The notes under the pieces are model-generated. The model saw only the letters and a program-made list of their open reading frames with translations. It had not been told where the DNA came from and searched no databases. From Clostridiales bacterium mt11 (lineage in GTDB: Bacteria > Bacillota > Clostridia > Tissierellales > Tepidimicrobiaceae), in the NCBI GenBank assembly GCA_001282665.1, contig LN874947.1, positions 62,001 to 126,000 of the forward strand: a stretch of DNA of 64,000 nucleotides. The letters run 5' to 3'. Within the stretch, counting starts at the first letter, position 1; each line of letters starts with the position of its first letter. Positions 37,553 to 47,495 of this stretch are shown piece after piece. The position numbers were made by a program, and so were the translations under genes.

Positions 37553-38797
37553 TTACATATTTGTAAGCTTTAAAAAATCAAGTGTAAAAATGCTGCCTTT
37601 GCCCAATGTACTCTTTACAGTAATAGTACCGTTATGAGCTTCTACTATAGATTTTACCAAAGATAACCCTAGTCCAATTCCTTGCGTATCCTGTGAAAAA
37701 CGACTTCTATAAAAGCGTTTGAAAACATGATGGATATCCTCAGGATGAATACCATTGCCATTATCTTTTATAATGATCCTTGTAATAACAGGGGTTTCTT
37801 TCCAAACGATTTCTATTTTTCCTCCTGACTCCATATGATCCAATGCATTTTTAATAAGATTTCCTATGGCTTCTATCATCCAATCTTCATCACAATAGAG
37901 AATAACATCATTCGAACCCTTTACTATGATGCTCTTCTGTTCCTGTTCAGTCCGAGTTTCAAAGCTAAAAACCGCTTCTTGTACAATAGTACCAATGTTT
38001 TCTTCTCTTTTATTCAATAGAATTGTTCCTGCATCAAGCCTTGTAATCTTTAAAAGATTTTGAATTAAAATTTCTATACGTTCCAATGAATTTTCCGTTT
38101 TTAAGGTAAACCTTTTTACCGTTTCTTCATTTCCACTTTCCTCTTGTATGATTTCATTGTACATTCTCAAAGCTGCAAGAGGTGTCTTTAATTGGTGAGA
38201 AATATCTGCAATGGTGTTTTTCAAAAACTCCTTGATATGCTTCTCCGACTCAATATGTGCATTTAAAGAAGTTGCCATTGAATTAATAGAAGTAAATAAT
38301 TTATATAAACTTCCTTCTTCATTATCATCAATTCGTACTGTTGAATCCCCGTCCATAAAATTGTTCACAGCCAAATTGGCTCTTTCAATCATATTCTGCT
38401 GTCGTTTAAAATATATAAAAAAGATAGCTATTATAAACGCTCCAAATATAATTACGGATAACATAGAAATAAAACGGTATCTAAAAAGAAGTTTATCTAT
38501 ATCTGGAAGCAGCTGATTATTCATATCTGCCTTATACCCTAGTGCTACCAAAAAATTTTTCCCATTAGAAGTTTCCTCCTCCGTCTTTTCACTTGTAAAA
38601 GCAGCTGAAACATCTGACGAACTCGTTCCATGTTTTAATAGATATCCTGCAACTTCATAGTCATGATTAAGCATCCTCACTTTAAAATCTTTTACAATCC
38701 CTTTAGAAAAAATTAAACAAAACACCAAAAGTAATATTATAATAGCTGAAATTCCTATAAACAATCGGCGAATATCTTTATTTGTAAATATTTTCAT
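37553..38797 (-). CDS. HisKA sensor histidine kinase
   Basis: A 414-residue kinase: two helices (about 10-32 and 105-130) around a 70-residue external sensor, a HAMP-like linker, phosphoacceptor His in ADISHQLKTPLAAL, N-box NLIKNALDHM and G-boxes DNGNGI and GIGLGLSLV. An ATG 21 bases upstream overlaps the response regulator stop, but AAGGAG ten bases before 38797 favours MKIFTN. It pairs with the OmpR regulator directly before it and probably controls the ABC exporter that follows. Confidence 0.9.
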   Translation of the reverse strand: MKIFTNKDIRRLFIGISAIIILLLVFCLIFSKGIVKDFKVRMLNHDYEVAGYLLKHGTSSSDVSAAFTSEKTEEETSNGKNFLVALGYKADMNNQLLPDIDKLLFRYRFISMLSVIIFGAFIIAIFFIYFKRQQNMIERANLAVNNFMDGDSTVRIDDNEEGSLYKLFTSINSMATSLNAHIESEKHIKEFLKNTIADISHQLKTPLAALRMYNEIIQEESGNEETVKRFTLKTENSLERIEILIQNLLKITRLDAGTILLNKREENIGTIVQEAVFSFETRTEQEQKSIIVKGSNDVILYCDEDWMIEAIGNLIKNALDHMESGGKIEIVWKETPVITRIIIKDNGNGIHPEDIHHVFKRFYRSRFSQDTQGIGLGLSLVKSIVEAHNGTITVKSTLGKGSIFTLDFLKLTNM

Positions 38798-38814
38798 AGA
38801 TTGACAGCTCCTTA

Positions 38815-39501
38815 TCATTTAACTACATTCCACTTATAGCCAACGCCTCGTACTGTAAGAAGCATTTGAGGCTGATTTGGATTAGCCTCAATTTTACGTC
38901 GCAGTCTACGTATATATACGGAAAGGGTATTGTCATCTATGAAATCGCCATCCCCATCCCACAACTTATCCAATATGTTTTCTCGTGTCAAAGTGATATT
39001 TGGATTTTTCATGAGTAGACTAAGTAACTTATATTCACTTACGGTCAATTCCAAAACCTGTCCATATTTTAAGGCTCGATTGTTTAGAAATTCAATAGTA
39101 ATACCATTTGAAGATACTATGGCAGTTTCCCTTTGAAAAGCATTTGATCGGCGAAATAATGCCCTTATCCTAGAAATCAGCTCATTTAATTTAAAAGGCT
39201 TAGTGATATAATCATCTCCCCCAATATCTAAACCCATAACCACATTTACTTCTTCATCAGATGCTGTTAAAAAAATAATGGGCACAGTTGAAGTTAAACG
39301 TACCTTTTTACAGATTTCAAAGCCTGTACCATCTGGCAGGGTTAAATCCAAAACCAATAAATCGTACTTCCCATCTTCATAAAAAGAAAAGGCCTCCCTT
39401 ACAGTTCGTGCAATATCAACATTAAATCCATTTTTTTTAAGTGAATACTCTAAACCGTCTATTAAATTCAAATCATCTTCGACTAACAATATATTTTCCA
39501 T
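38815..39501 (-). CDS. OmpR-family response regulator
   Basis: A 228-residue regulator: receiver (phosphoacceptor Asp in LLVLDLTLPDGTG, Thr in IFLTASDEE, Lys in DYITKPF) plus a winged-helix C-terminal domain (LTVSEYKLLSLLMKNPN, then DNTLSVYIRRLRRKIE). AAGGAG nine bases before the ATG at 39501 sets the start at MENILLVEDD; an upstream in-frame ATG has no ribosome site. Its stop overlaps an ATG of the kinase frame. Confidence 0.92.
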   Translation of the reverse strand: MENILLVEDDLNLIDGLEYSLKKNGFNVDIARTVREAFSFYEDGKYDLLVLDLTLPDGTGFEICKKVRLTSTVPIIFLTASDEEVNVVMGLDIGGDDYITKPFKLNELISRIRALFRRSNAFQRETAIVSSNGITIEFLNNRALKYGQVLELTVSEYKLLSLLMKNPNITLTRENILDKLWDGDGDFIDDNTLSVYIRRLRRKIEANPNQPQMLLTVRGVGYKWNVVK

Positions 39502-39533
39502 TTGTAAATTCTCCTTTTTGAAGTTCCTAGACA

Positions 39534-40793
39534 TTATTTAATCTTTATAATCATTACCACTGAAAATTCTGTATCAGTATAATTGACATCCAAACTGCCA
39601 TTATACTTACTTACAATATCCTTCATATTTTGCAGCCCAAATCCATGATGTTTTTTATCTAGTTTGCCTGTCATAATAGTATCTCTATAAGTTAAAATGT
39701 GGTTTACCTTATTATTTACAATTGAATAACTAAAATATCCTTTATCACTCCTAGCCTTTATGGTAATCTTTCGTTGAGATGTATCTTCTATCTTAAGTGA
39801 AGCTTCTATGGCATTGTCAAATGTATTTGCAAATATTGAGCATAGGTCCATATCGTCAATAGAAATCATATCATCAATAGAAATATTTATGCTACAGTCA
39901 ATTTGGTTTTCAATTGCTAGATTATATTTGTTATTTAAAACCGCATTGACGATGTTATTTTTACAAAATACTTTATTTCTGTAAGAAGTAGATTTCTCCA
40001 TAATATCTTCAAAATATAATTTAGCTTCTTCTATTTCATTATTATTAATATACCTACTGACTACCTGTAGATGGTTATTCATATCATGATGTATTTTCCT
40101 TATATCTAACTGTTTCTCCTCCAATGATTTATAATAACCATATTGGAGTTTATAGTTTTGATTATCAAGGCTTATCTTAACGCTTTCAATTATGTACTTA
40201 ATTAAAAATATAACTCCTACATTGGATATGATACATACTAAACCAATAATATAAGCTTTGTATTCCTCTTCATGACTTGTAAAAATAATTGTTGTCACTA
40301 TGGAAACAAAAGAAGCAAGACAGATTATATCTATCAGTATCCAAGTTTTATCATTAATATATTGTTTAGCATATATAATTTTATCCTTCATAACTCTATA
40401 TATAATAGACCAAAATAATATTAACATAAAAGACCACAACAACAAATGAATCTTATATCCATAATAATTACTTATAATTGAATCGTAGTTGTCACCAAAA
40501 AGATTGATTGAGACTATGATAGGATAAAGCACCATGACTACAGATATCCTCTTTATAATGCTCCCCTGATAACATACTATCATAATGGCCATATATCCTA
40601 TTAAAGCATACAATACATCGACAATATCGCTGACAAATATTACAGTATTTGTAACCATAGCCAGTCCCACAAGAGCAATCAATTTAAATACTATATTTTC
40701 CTTCACATCAACAAAGCAATCCGTAATTCTATAAATATTTATTCCTATTAAGATAATCGAAATAATCTCTAATATATAGTAAATAAAGCTCAT
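39534..40793 (-). CDS. GHKL sensor kinase (AgrC/LytS-like)
   Basis: A 419-residue kinase: six or seven helices in the first 210 residues, then KIHHDMNNHLQVVSRYI with the phosphoacceptor His, N-box FANTFDNAIEASL and G-box HHGFGLQNMKDIV. It lacks HisKA and is of the type that senses peptides in gene pairs with LytTR regulators. It lies 12 bases after the LytTR gene and 33 bases before the OmpR regulator gene. No AgrB or AgrD gene was found nearby. Confidence 0.88.
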   Translation of the reverse strand: MSFIYYILEIISIILIGINIYRITDCFVDVKENIVFKLIALVGLAMVTNTVIFVSDIVDVLYALIGYMAIMIVCYQGSIIKRISVVMVLYPIIVSINLFGDNYDSIISNYYGYKIHLLLWSFMLILFWSIIYRVMKDKIIYAKQYINDKTWILIDIICLASFVSIVTTIIFTSHEEEYKAYIIGLVCIISNVGVIFLIKYIIESVKISLDNQNYKLQYGYYKSLEEKQLDIRKIHHDMNNHLQVVSRYINNNEIEEAKLYFEDIMEKSTSYRNKVFCKNNIVNAVLNNKYNLAIENQIDCSINISIDDMISIDDMDLCSIFANTFDNAIEASLKIEDTSQRKITIKARSDKGYFSYSIVNNKVNHILTYRDTIMTGKLDKKHHGFGLQNMKDIVSKYNGSLDVNYTDTEFSVVMIIKIK

Positions 40794-40805
40794 ATATATT
40801 ACCCC

Positions 40806-41513
40806 TTATCTAAGCATAGTTTTTACAAAAGCAATCATCACATCTTGATACCTATTCCTACTAATTGGCAACTTTTCACCATTTATTTCAATATAATTGT
40901 TCTCAATAGATGATACAAAATTTAAATTCACTAAATAACGCTGATGTATTCTTATAAAGAAATTTGGGAGTTCTTTTTCAATATCATCAAGCTTTCCATA
41001 AAACTCATAGGTATTCCCTTCTGTTTTGACCTTAATTTTCCGTTTATCACTTATAAAATAAATGATGTCGTTTAAGTAAAGTTTGTATGAATTGCTGTTT
41101 AACTGCACTATAAAAAATTTATTTTGTATAGCATCTATTTGTTTCAAAGCTTCAGATAAAACATCAGCAATCTTTTCCTTTTTGTACGGCTTTAATATAT
41201 AATTAAGTGCTTTTACTTCATAACCATCAAATACATAGTCGGCAAATCCGGTTACAAAGATAATCACCACTGTATCATTTAAAGCCCTTATTTGTCTTGC
41301 TGTTTCAACCCCATCTATTCCATACATCTCTATGTCGAGAAATATAATATCAAAATAATTTTTATCTTTAGCAAGTACTGACATGAGAGTTTCCCCATCT
41401 TTACTCTCCTCAATGGAAAAATCTACTTCCTTAAGTTCAAGCTCTCTATTTATAATAGATTTTAGTTCACTTCTTTGGATTTTTTCATCATCACATATAC
41501 ATACCCGAAGCAT
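40806..41513 (-). CDS. LytTR-family response regulator
   Basis: A 235-residue regulator with phosphoacceptor Asp in IIFLDIEMYGIDGVE, Thr in IFVTGFAD, Lys in LNYILKPYKKE, and a LytTR domain (YLNDIIYFISDKRKIKV, FIRIHQRYLVNLNFV, LPISRNRYQDV). The frame is open to 41588, but AGAGGTGG precedes the ATG at 41513 (MLRVCICDDE). A TATAAT -10-like box is at 41531-41536 and a 50-bp element shared with 49493-49542 lies just upstream. Confidence 0.88.
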   Translation of the reverse strand: MLRVCICDDEKIQRSELKSIINRELELKEVDFSIEESKDGETLMSVLAKDKNYFDIIFLDIEMYGIDGVETARQIRALNDTVVIIFVTGFADYVFDGYEVKALNYILKPYKKEKIADVLSEALKQIDAIQNKFFIVQLNSNSYKLYLNDIIYFISDKRKIKVKTEGNTYEFYGKLDDIEKELPNFFIRIHQRYLVNLNFVSSIENNYIEINGEKLPISRNRYQDVMIAFVKTMLR

Positions 41514-41555
41514 TAAACCACCTCTAAAAAGATTATAACATAGGATTATTATGTT

Positions 41556-41605
41556 TTTATAAAATCTACTAAAGATTACAAAAACCAAACCATATGTTAT
41601 ATTTT
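41556..41605. repeat. 50-bp element shared with 49493-49542, copy A
   Basis: The core (41562-41586) is a 25-base identity with 49499-49523, and the flanks match with a few changes. It lies 45-90 bases upstream of the LytTR gene start, where a regulator-binding site would be. On the minus strand it contains TTTGTAATC and TTAGTAGAT, roughly one helical turn apart, which could be a LytTR-type direct repeat. Confidence 0.65.
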
Positions 41606-41748
41606 CTAAAAAATCGCCATGACAAAAATAATCTCACTAACTCAGAATTTTTATGAGATACTTATGTATTGTGAACTATAAACTGAATATAATATTATGA
41701 TATAATATAAATGGAAATATTTTGATAATCATGAAAGGAGGTCAAAAA

Positions 41749-42168
41749 ATGAAAAAGAATATTATATTGATATTAACACTAATATCAATTGTCATTTTAA
41801 TCATGTCAGTATCTATTCCTGAAAATCAGAAGTTTTTTAATATTAATGGTACTTTTATATGTGATAAGCTTCCCTTTTCTACCATATCCTTTGATGAAGA
41901 TAATAATTCTACCTTTTACTATTATTATTGTGACCCGAATATTGATAATGCCCAGAGGGAAGATAAGGGCACTTATTCGAGAAAACCTGATTCTTCATCA
42001 AATTATATAATCAATAGTGAAATTTTTGATAACGAAGTAATCCATTTTGACGGAAAGAAATTTGAAATAACCATCGATGGTAAAGTATACACTTTTAAAA
42101 AAAATAGCGATAACCCAACAATTATTATTTTACACGAAGAAAACACAGAAAATGAAAATCATGAATAA
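41749..42168 (+). CDS. Small exported protein of unknown function
   Basis: A 139-residue protein with an N-terminal hydrophobic segment (KKNIILILTLISIVILIM, residues 2-19) acting as signal or anchor, then a beta-rich polar domain with a Tyr/Asp stretch (FYYYYCDPN). AAAGGAGG lies seven bases before the ATG at 41749. It is divergent from the LytTR operon, so it may be under the same control. Not recognised. Confidence 0.65.
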   Translation: MKKNIILILTLISIVILIMSVSIPENQKFFNINGTFICDKLPFSTISFDEDNNSTFYYYYCDPNIDNAQREDKGTYSRKPDSSSNYIINSEIFDNEVIHFDGKKFEITIDGKVYTFKKNSDNPTIIILHEENTENENHE

Positions 42169-42670
42169 AGTAATTATTGTAGTCAATTTACACTAATTTT
42201 TTCTTGAATTTTATATTGTATTCCTCATAAAAGATACTTCCGTAATTTTAAGTTAATATTTCTAATCTTAGAAACAACTTTTAAATTTTCACAATAACTA
42301 TAAAACTCCATAACATCAACTCTATTTAAGATATCTCAATAAATACATACTTTATCCAGTCTATTCAAACTTAGTTAAAATATATATTATTATACTCTCA
42401 TATCCTCAATAAAATGTCTCCTCAAATAAGACATCCAAACATTAAATAAAATGAATTTTTACTATCATATTCTTACTAAAGGCTAAACTAATCATTTTTT
42501 ATTAAGTATCCATTGTAATTACTCCATTTATAGACTTTAGTATTATCCACTATATCTATAAGCAGATTTTTAATATTAAAAAGTTTACTATATCTATCCT
42601 TTATTCTTTATATTTGCAAAACTTAAAAAGATACCAAGTTCAAGTAACTATTGGTAAATATCTACTATAT
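42169..42670. other. Gene-free AT-rich stretch
   Basis: About 500 bases with no open frame of note, no clear hairpin and no recognised repeat. It separates the small exported protein from the bacteriocin-associated ABC genes. Confidence 0.5.
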
Positions 42671-43309
42671 TTATGCAATAACTTTATGATTCTTAATAAC
42701 CAATTTATTTTCTTCAATATCAGCAATTCGTTCATCATGCGTTACCAAGATTACTGTTTTGCCCTTTTTATTCAAATCCTTTAAAATCTCATAAACTTTT
42801 TTGCTGTTATCTCTATCCAAATTGCCAGTCGGCTCGTCTGCAAATATGTATTGAGGATCTTTAACTAGCAATCTCGCCATAGATACTCTTTGCTGTTCTC
42901 CACCACTTAATTGGTAAATCTTCTTGTATTCATAATTATTTAAACCAACCTTGTTTAGAGAATCTTCAATAATAGCTTTTTTATCCCTACACTTTTTGTA
43001 TGCTAATGAAATCTTTATATTATTAAAAACTGTTTCTTCTTCCATTAAGGCATAGTTCTGAAATATGAATCCCGCATTTTCTCTAAAAAACTTCTGTTTC
43101 CTTTTTGAGTTATTAATTTTAGTACCTTCTATAAATATGTTTCCTTTATCAGGATTTTCAATTAGTGACATTATATTTAAAAGAGTTGTTTTGCCACTTC
43201 CACTTTTTCCTGTAATTACAATGAATTCACCTTTTCTAATTGTAAGATTTATATCTTCAAGGATAAGCCTATCTCCAAACGATTTATAAATATTTAACAA
43301 TTCTATCAT
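42671..43309 (-). CDS. ABC ATPase of the lactococcin-972-type locus
   Basis: A 212-residue ATPase: Walker A GKSGSGKTTLLN (about 34-45), Q-loop GFIFQNYALMEEET, signature LSGGEQQRVSMARLL, Walker B YIFADEPTGNLD and His in LVTHD. It follows the DUF1430-like membrane gene directly (AAAGGAG overlapping that gene's end). In lactococcin 972 systems a small ATPase of this kind works with the multi-spanning partner in immunity or export. Here the partner is disrupted, so the ATPase probably idles. Confidence 0.88.
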   Translation of the reverse strand: MIELLNIYKSFGDRLILEDINLTIRKGEFIVITGKSGSGKTTLLNIMSLIENPDKGNIFIEGTKINNSKRKQKFFRENAGFIFQNYALMEEETVFNNIKISLAYKKCRDKKAIIEDSLNKVGLNNYEYKKIYQLSGGEQQRVSMARLLVKDPQYIFADEPTGNLDRDNSKKVYEILKDLNKKGKTVILVTHDERIADIEENKLVIKNHKVIA

Positions 43310-44948
43310 TCTAATGAGCTCCTTTCATTATATGATTTATAGATTTTCTACTTATCAAAGCAGAAAGCAGAATCATAATCATCAAATCTGCTAGCAATAT
43401 CGAAATCATAAATATAAATGACACATTATAATATATCAGTATTATTCCTATTGCAACCGTGTTAATTGATAAAATCAACATATTTCTCCTAGCAAAACTA
43501 TATCCAAATAAATATTTTAAATATAATTGATATTTTTTACTTTCATAGTAGGACATATTAAATAAAATAGAGCAAATGCCAAAGCCTATAATCAATATAA
43601 ACTGTAATATCTTTATTATATTAATATGATTTTTCAAATTTCTAATTTTTTCTGCACGTAAATTATAAATAGGTGATAAAGTATTAAATATGCTAGTTAA
43701 CTCATGTTTTTGTGAAATTGAAATCAATTTTTCTGTAGAAGTAATATCACCTTCAATATAGCAACAATTAGTCAAATATGAATAATAATTCGAAGGATCT
43801 AAATTTAAAGTATCTACCACTACAATAGGATTATCAACACAATTTCCATGTTCTTCTTCAATATCAGAATCATATGTAAAGTATCTTAAATTATCAGGAA
43901 CATAAATAATATTGATATCCAAATCTTCAATCTTTGTTTTTTCAGAAGGCATATTCATCTTCTCATTATACGTATCAGCAACTCGTACTTTCAAAAAATA
44001 AAATCCTTCAAGAAATTTGTCTTTAATAAAAGCTTCATGCTCTTTCAACGAAATTGGTACCAAAATATTTTGAATTAACTCATCTTTAATTATTTTGTTT
44101 ATAACATCTTCACCATATATATCTCTTACAGTATGTCTTTTTAAATAATTTTCATTTACACTGATAGACTTTCCTGAAGGTGAATAAAGCTCCATTCCTC
44201 CACCTGTATTAGAATTATAAATATACTCTCCAGATAATAATTTATCATAATTAAAAGCTCTGATAAAAAACATATTCATTTTCTCTTCCAATTCTCTATA
44301 AAATTCTTTAGACTTTAATTCATATTCTCTAAAGGCTATTGAATCCTCCGTTAAAAACCATGCCCTAGTTCCATAAACATTCTCAGCATAGTTCCAATAT
44401 TTACTTCCATAATTAAATTTTTTCAACTGTCTATTTGCCTCTTTAGAAGATGTAAAAATAAACATTATAAAGATTAAAATAATACATTTTAATGCAAGCT
44501 GCAATTTATATACGACATTAAGGGTCTTCCTATTCTTCAACAATTCATCTTTTCTATAATATTTTCCTTGAAAAGAAGTGATTAATAAAACCACAACAAG
44601 TAAAAATAATAGCATAATTACTAAGAATAATATAATTGCAAATAAAAACTCCCAAATATAATTAATTTTTTCAATACTATTTAAATATATGGCAACCCCT
44701 ATTGATAAAATTGTAAACTCTAGCAGTATTGATAATTTAAATTGCTCTAAATAAAATAAAAATACTTTTTCTACACTATATCCCCATAATTTTAATATAG
44801 CAATATTTTTAGACTGAGAAACAGCAAATCGTATACAACTAAAAATGAATAATATAGAAAAAAGCAATATTGTAAATCCTATTAGCATAGAATTTTCACT
44901 TAAAATTGGACCTATGTCAATATAGTAGACACATTTTCTTGAATAATT

Positions 44949-45764
44949 TTATGCAACCCTCTTAGATTTATCTTCCCACTCTTGAGGAGTGATATAGCCC
45001 AAAGAGCTATGTATTCTCTCTCTGTTATACCATGACTCTATATATTCAAATATTGCAAGTCTAGCAGCATCAAAGTCAAAATATTTAACTAGATTAACTT
45101 CTTCTTTCTTCAATACTGAGTGAAAGGATTCTATGCAAGCATTGTCATAGGGGTTCCCTTTACCACTAAAGGAATGAGCTATTTTGTGGTCTTTAACATA
45201 TTCTCCGAATTCATAACTTGTATATTGACTTCCTAAGTCACTATGGAGAATTAGGCCTTCCCCAGGTTTCTGAATTTTATAGGCATTATCTAAAGCTTTT
45301 ATAGCTAATGTGGTATCTATATTTTTAGACATAGAATATCCAACTATCTTCCTACTATTAAGATCCATAACGGAGGCAAGATAGCACCAACCATCTTTAA
45401 TGGTATGAATATATGTAATATCAGTTACCCATTTTTGATTAATGGCAGTTGTAGAGAAGTCTCTATTTATTATGTTTTCTCTGCTCTCAATCTTATTTCT
45501 TGATGAAAATGGTCTAAACTTCTTACATACTACTGATTTTATGCCTAATTTGTTCATAAGCCTTTGAGTTCTTTTAAGACTTATAAATATGTTTTTACCT
45601 TTTAATTTTTCATATATCTTAGGAGCTCCATATCGACATTTACTAGCTTTATATATATTTAGTATTTCTTTTTCTAGAAATCTATTTTCAATGCTCCTTT
45701 TACTCTCTTTTTTGTTAAGATGTTTATAATATGAACTTCTAGACACTTTTAAGACTTCACACAT
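44949..45764 (-). CDS. IS3-family transposase orfB, copy 2
   Basis: The 271-residue product is identical to copy 1 and has the same D,D(35)E residues (WVTDITYI, HSDLGSQ, ACIESFHS). Expression as OrfAB should need a -1 shift at the A7G run on the minus strand at 45844-45851. Confidence 0.92.
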   Translation of the reverse strand: MCEVLKVSRSSYYKHLNKKESKRSIENRFLEKEILNIYKASKCRYGAPKIYEKLKGKNIFISLKRTQRLMNKLGIKSVVCKKFRPFSSRNKIESRENIINRDFSTTAINQKWVTDITYIHTIKDGWCYLASVMDLNSRKIVGYSMSKNIDTTLAIKALDNAYKIQKPGEGLILHSDLGSQYTSYEFGEYVKDHKIAHSFSGKGNPYDNACIESFHSVLKKEEVNLVKYFDFDAARLAIFEYIESWYNRERIHSSLGYITPQEWEDKSKRVA

Positions 45765-45817
45765 TAGTTTTATGTCATGGATATCCTTATTATCAGTAAT
45801 GAACTTATATATTGAGC

Positions 45818-46090
45818 TTACTTCTTTGCAAATATGGCCATGGCTTTTTTTAATATTTCGTTTTCCTCTTCTATCCTAGCCATCTTCTTAAGCATGGCTT
45901 GATAATCAGCTTGTGTAATTGTTTTATTATTATCTACTGCTATAGGTTCAGCTTTCTTTACCCATGTTAATATAGTGGATTTAGGTAGGCCATATTCACT
46001 ATTAAGCTCAGCAAGTGTTTTACCGGAATTGTAAAGCTCTACAATGGTATCTTTATATTCTTCTGTATATCTTTTTGACATTCTAGACAC
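45818..46090 (-). CDS. IS3-family transposase orfA, copy 2
   Basis: The 90-residue helix-turn-helix protein is identical to copy 1, ending AMAIFAKK before its stop. It recognises the IS ends and supplies the N-terminal part of the OrfAB fusion. Confidence 0.92.
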   Translation of the reverse strand: MSRMSKRYTEEYKDTIVELYNSGKTLAELNSEYGLPKSTILTWVKKAEPIAVDNNKTITQADYQAMLKKMARIEEENEILKKAMAIFAKK

Positions 46091-46779
46091 TTCCTTCCTT
46101 TTCTATATTCTATAGTATTCGGAAAATCGTGTCTACAATATTATACTAACATCAAATATCTAAAAAATATTCTAATAAATTTGGATTATAAACTTCAAAG
46201 ATTTCCGTCTTGCCCAGATTATTATTTAAATATTCAACTATCCTATTTAAAACTTCAGGATCTGTTGTACCTGTATAATATAAGCCGCCATATCCACCTA
46301 TCTTTGACAAATTATTAATTGGATATATTTTTATTGTATCCTTCTTAGAAAAAGCTTTAAATACTCCCATTTGTCTAGGGTTATCGTAATATTTATCACA
46401 GATATAGGTTTCAGAATTATTTTCGGGAAAATTTCCAGAAGTTAAATTGATTTTTCCATCTAACGTGGTATCTGTTGAATATATAAATATATCATTAGAA
46501 TTTACTATAATATATTTAGCTAAATATGTATTTTCTTCTTCACTAATTCTATTCAAATGGCAGAGAATCTCTTCCTCAGAGTAAACGCTTTGATCACATA
46601 ACAATGTAAATGCTGATTTATTTCCATACATTAATTTATTTATATAATGCAATTCTGCAAACTCTGTAATTATAAATACGAATAAAATACTTAAAACTAA
46701 CATCAACAGATTAAGAATTTTTTTCAAGTGCAAACTCTCCCCTCTTATGTATATTAAATATACATTCTTATTGATACTA

Positions 46780-46821
46780 TTGTGCAAGAAGAAATCTAAA
46801 AATGTATCTCTTCTTGCACAA
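46780..46821 (-). promoter_or_regulatory. 13-bp hairpin between the bacteriocin and its membrane partner
   Basis: TTGTGCAAGAAGA (46780-46792) pairs perfectly with TCTTCTTGCACAA (46809-46821). There is no T-run after it on the minus strand, so it looks like an mRNA stabilising or attenuating stem rather than a full terminator. Such stems let the bacteriocin gene be expressed more than downstream genes. Confidence 0.6.
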
Positions 46822-46898
46822 TTTATATCAAAAGTAGAAGCGTATGAAAATACTACCTCATTTTATCTATCAATAATTTTTTATGTCTCTCTAATAAA

Positions 46899-47309
46899 CT
46901 ATCTATAATCATAATATGCTTTGTTGGTCCCTCTGATTGTCCATTCTGCTTCTGCTTTACTCCAATCACCAACTTCAACCCAGCCACCGTCGTCAACTAC
47001 CCCTAATCCATTTTTAACAGAAGCTTTACCTTCACCAATATATGGCTTGTACTCTGAGATTACATTTCCATCTCTTTTTCCTGATAACCAATAACCTACT
47101 CTCTCTCCATCTTTATTATAAATATATCGGTCATCCACTTTATCCATATAAAATTCCGCATCACTTGGTAAGATATCTTCTGAATTTACAATTATAAATC
47201 CCCTACCTGATTCTCCATCCCTAAAATTATAAATAGCTCCATTTGCGAATACTGGAATTGCAGAAACCATTAATAATGTAGCTACAAATAATACTATTTT
47301 TCTTTTCAT
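46899..47309 (-). CDS. Lactococcin 972 family bacteriocin precursor
   Basis: A 136-residue protein: a Sec signal peptide MKRKIVLFVATLLMVSAIPV with cleavage expected after FA (about residue 22), a middle part, and a C-terminal region GGWVEVGDWSKAEAEW ending NKAYYDYR. That ending is the signature of the lactococcin 972 family (a glycine-Trp, alanine-rich part and a K-A-x-YY end). Lactococcin 972 binds lipid II and blocks septum formation. The frame is open upstream to 47378, but GGAGG precedes the ATG at 47309. The mature peptide (about 114 residues) is longer than lactococcin 972 itself (66). Confidence 0.82.
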   Translation of the reverse strand: MKRKIVLFVATLLMVSAIPVFANGAIYNFRDGESGRGFIIVNSEDILPSDAEFYMDKVDDRYIYNKDGERVGYWLSGKRDGNVISEYKPYIGEGKASVKNGLGVVDDGGWVEVGDWSKAEAEWTIRGTNKAYYDYR

Positions 47310-47495
47310 CCCTATTCTCCTCCCTTTTATCACACAATACGCTTCTACTTCGATATTCTCTATTTTTATAGTATTCAATTATTTATAATTTTTTCAGAGG
47401 GAATACTTAACATTTTTCCATTATACTTCATTGTGATTTAAAATATATAACTAAAGTTATAAGCTAATTAGAGATATCTCTTCAAATAAAACCTC

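Larger units (their letters stand above)
44907..46154 (-). mobile_element. IS3-family insertion sequence, copy 2
   Basis: 1248 bases, apparently identical to copy 1 at 26169-27416, with the same 26-base imperfect terminal inverted repeats and flanked by a 3-base target duplication AAT. Inserted in the same orientation as the bacteriocin-locus genes. Confidence 0.93.
43311..46727 (-). pseudogene. DUF1430-type bacteriocin-associated membrane protein split by IS3 copy 2
   Basis: The N-terminal piece (46727 to 46155) starts at a TTG nine bases after GGGGAG and encodes a helix (LKKILNLLMLVLSILFVFII) and an external region. The C-terminal piece (44903 to 43311) encodes the FtsX-like helices (IGFTILLFSILFIFSCIRF, LKLWGYSVEKVF). 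Excision of the element and one AAT target copy restores LLEYFLDI-LSENSMLIG in frame, giving 721 residues with no other defect. The family sits next to lactococcin-972 genes and ABC ATPases in Gram-positive bacteria. The break falls before the main permease domain. Confidence 0.88.
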
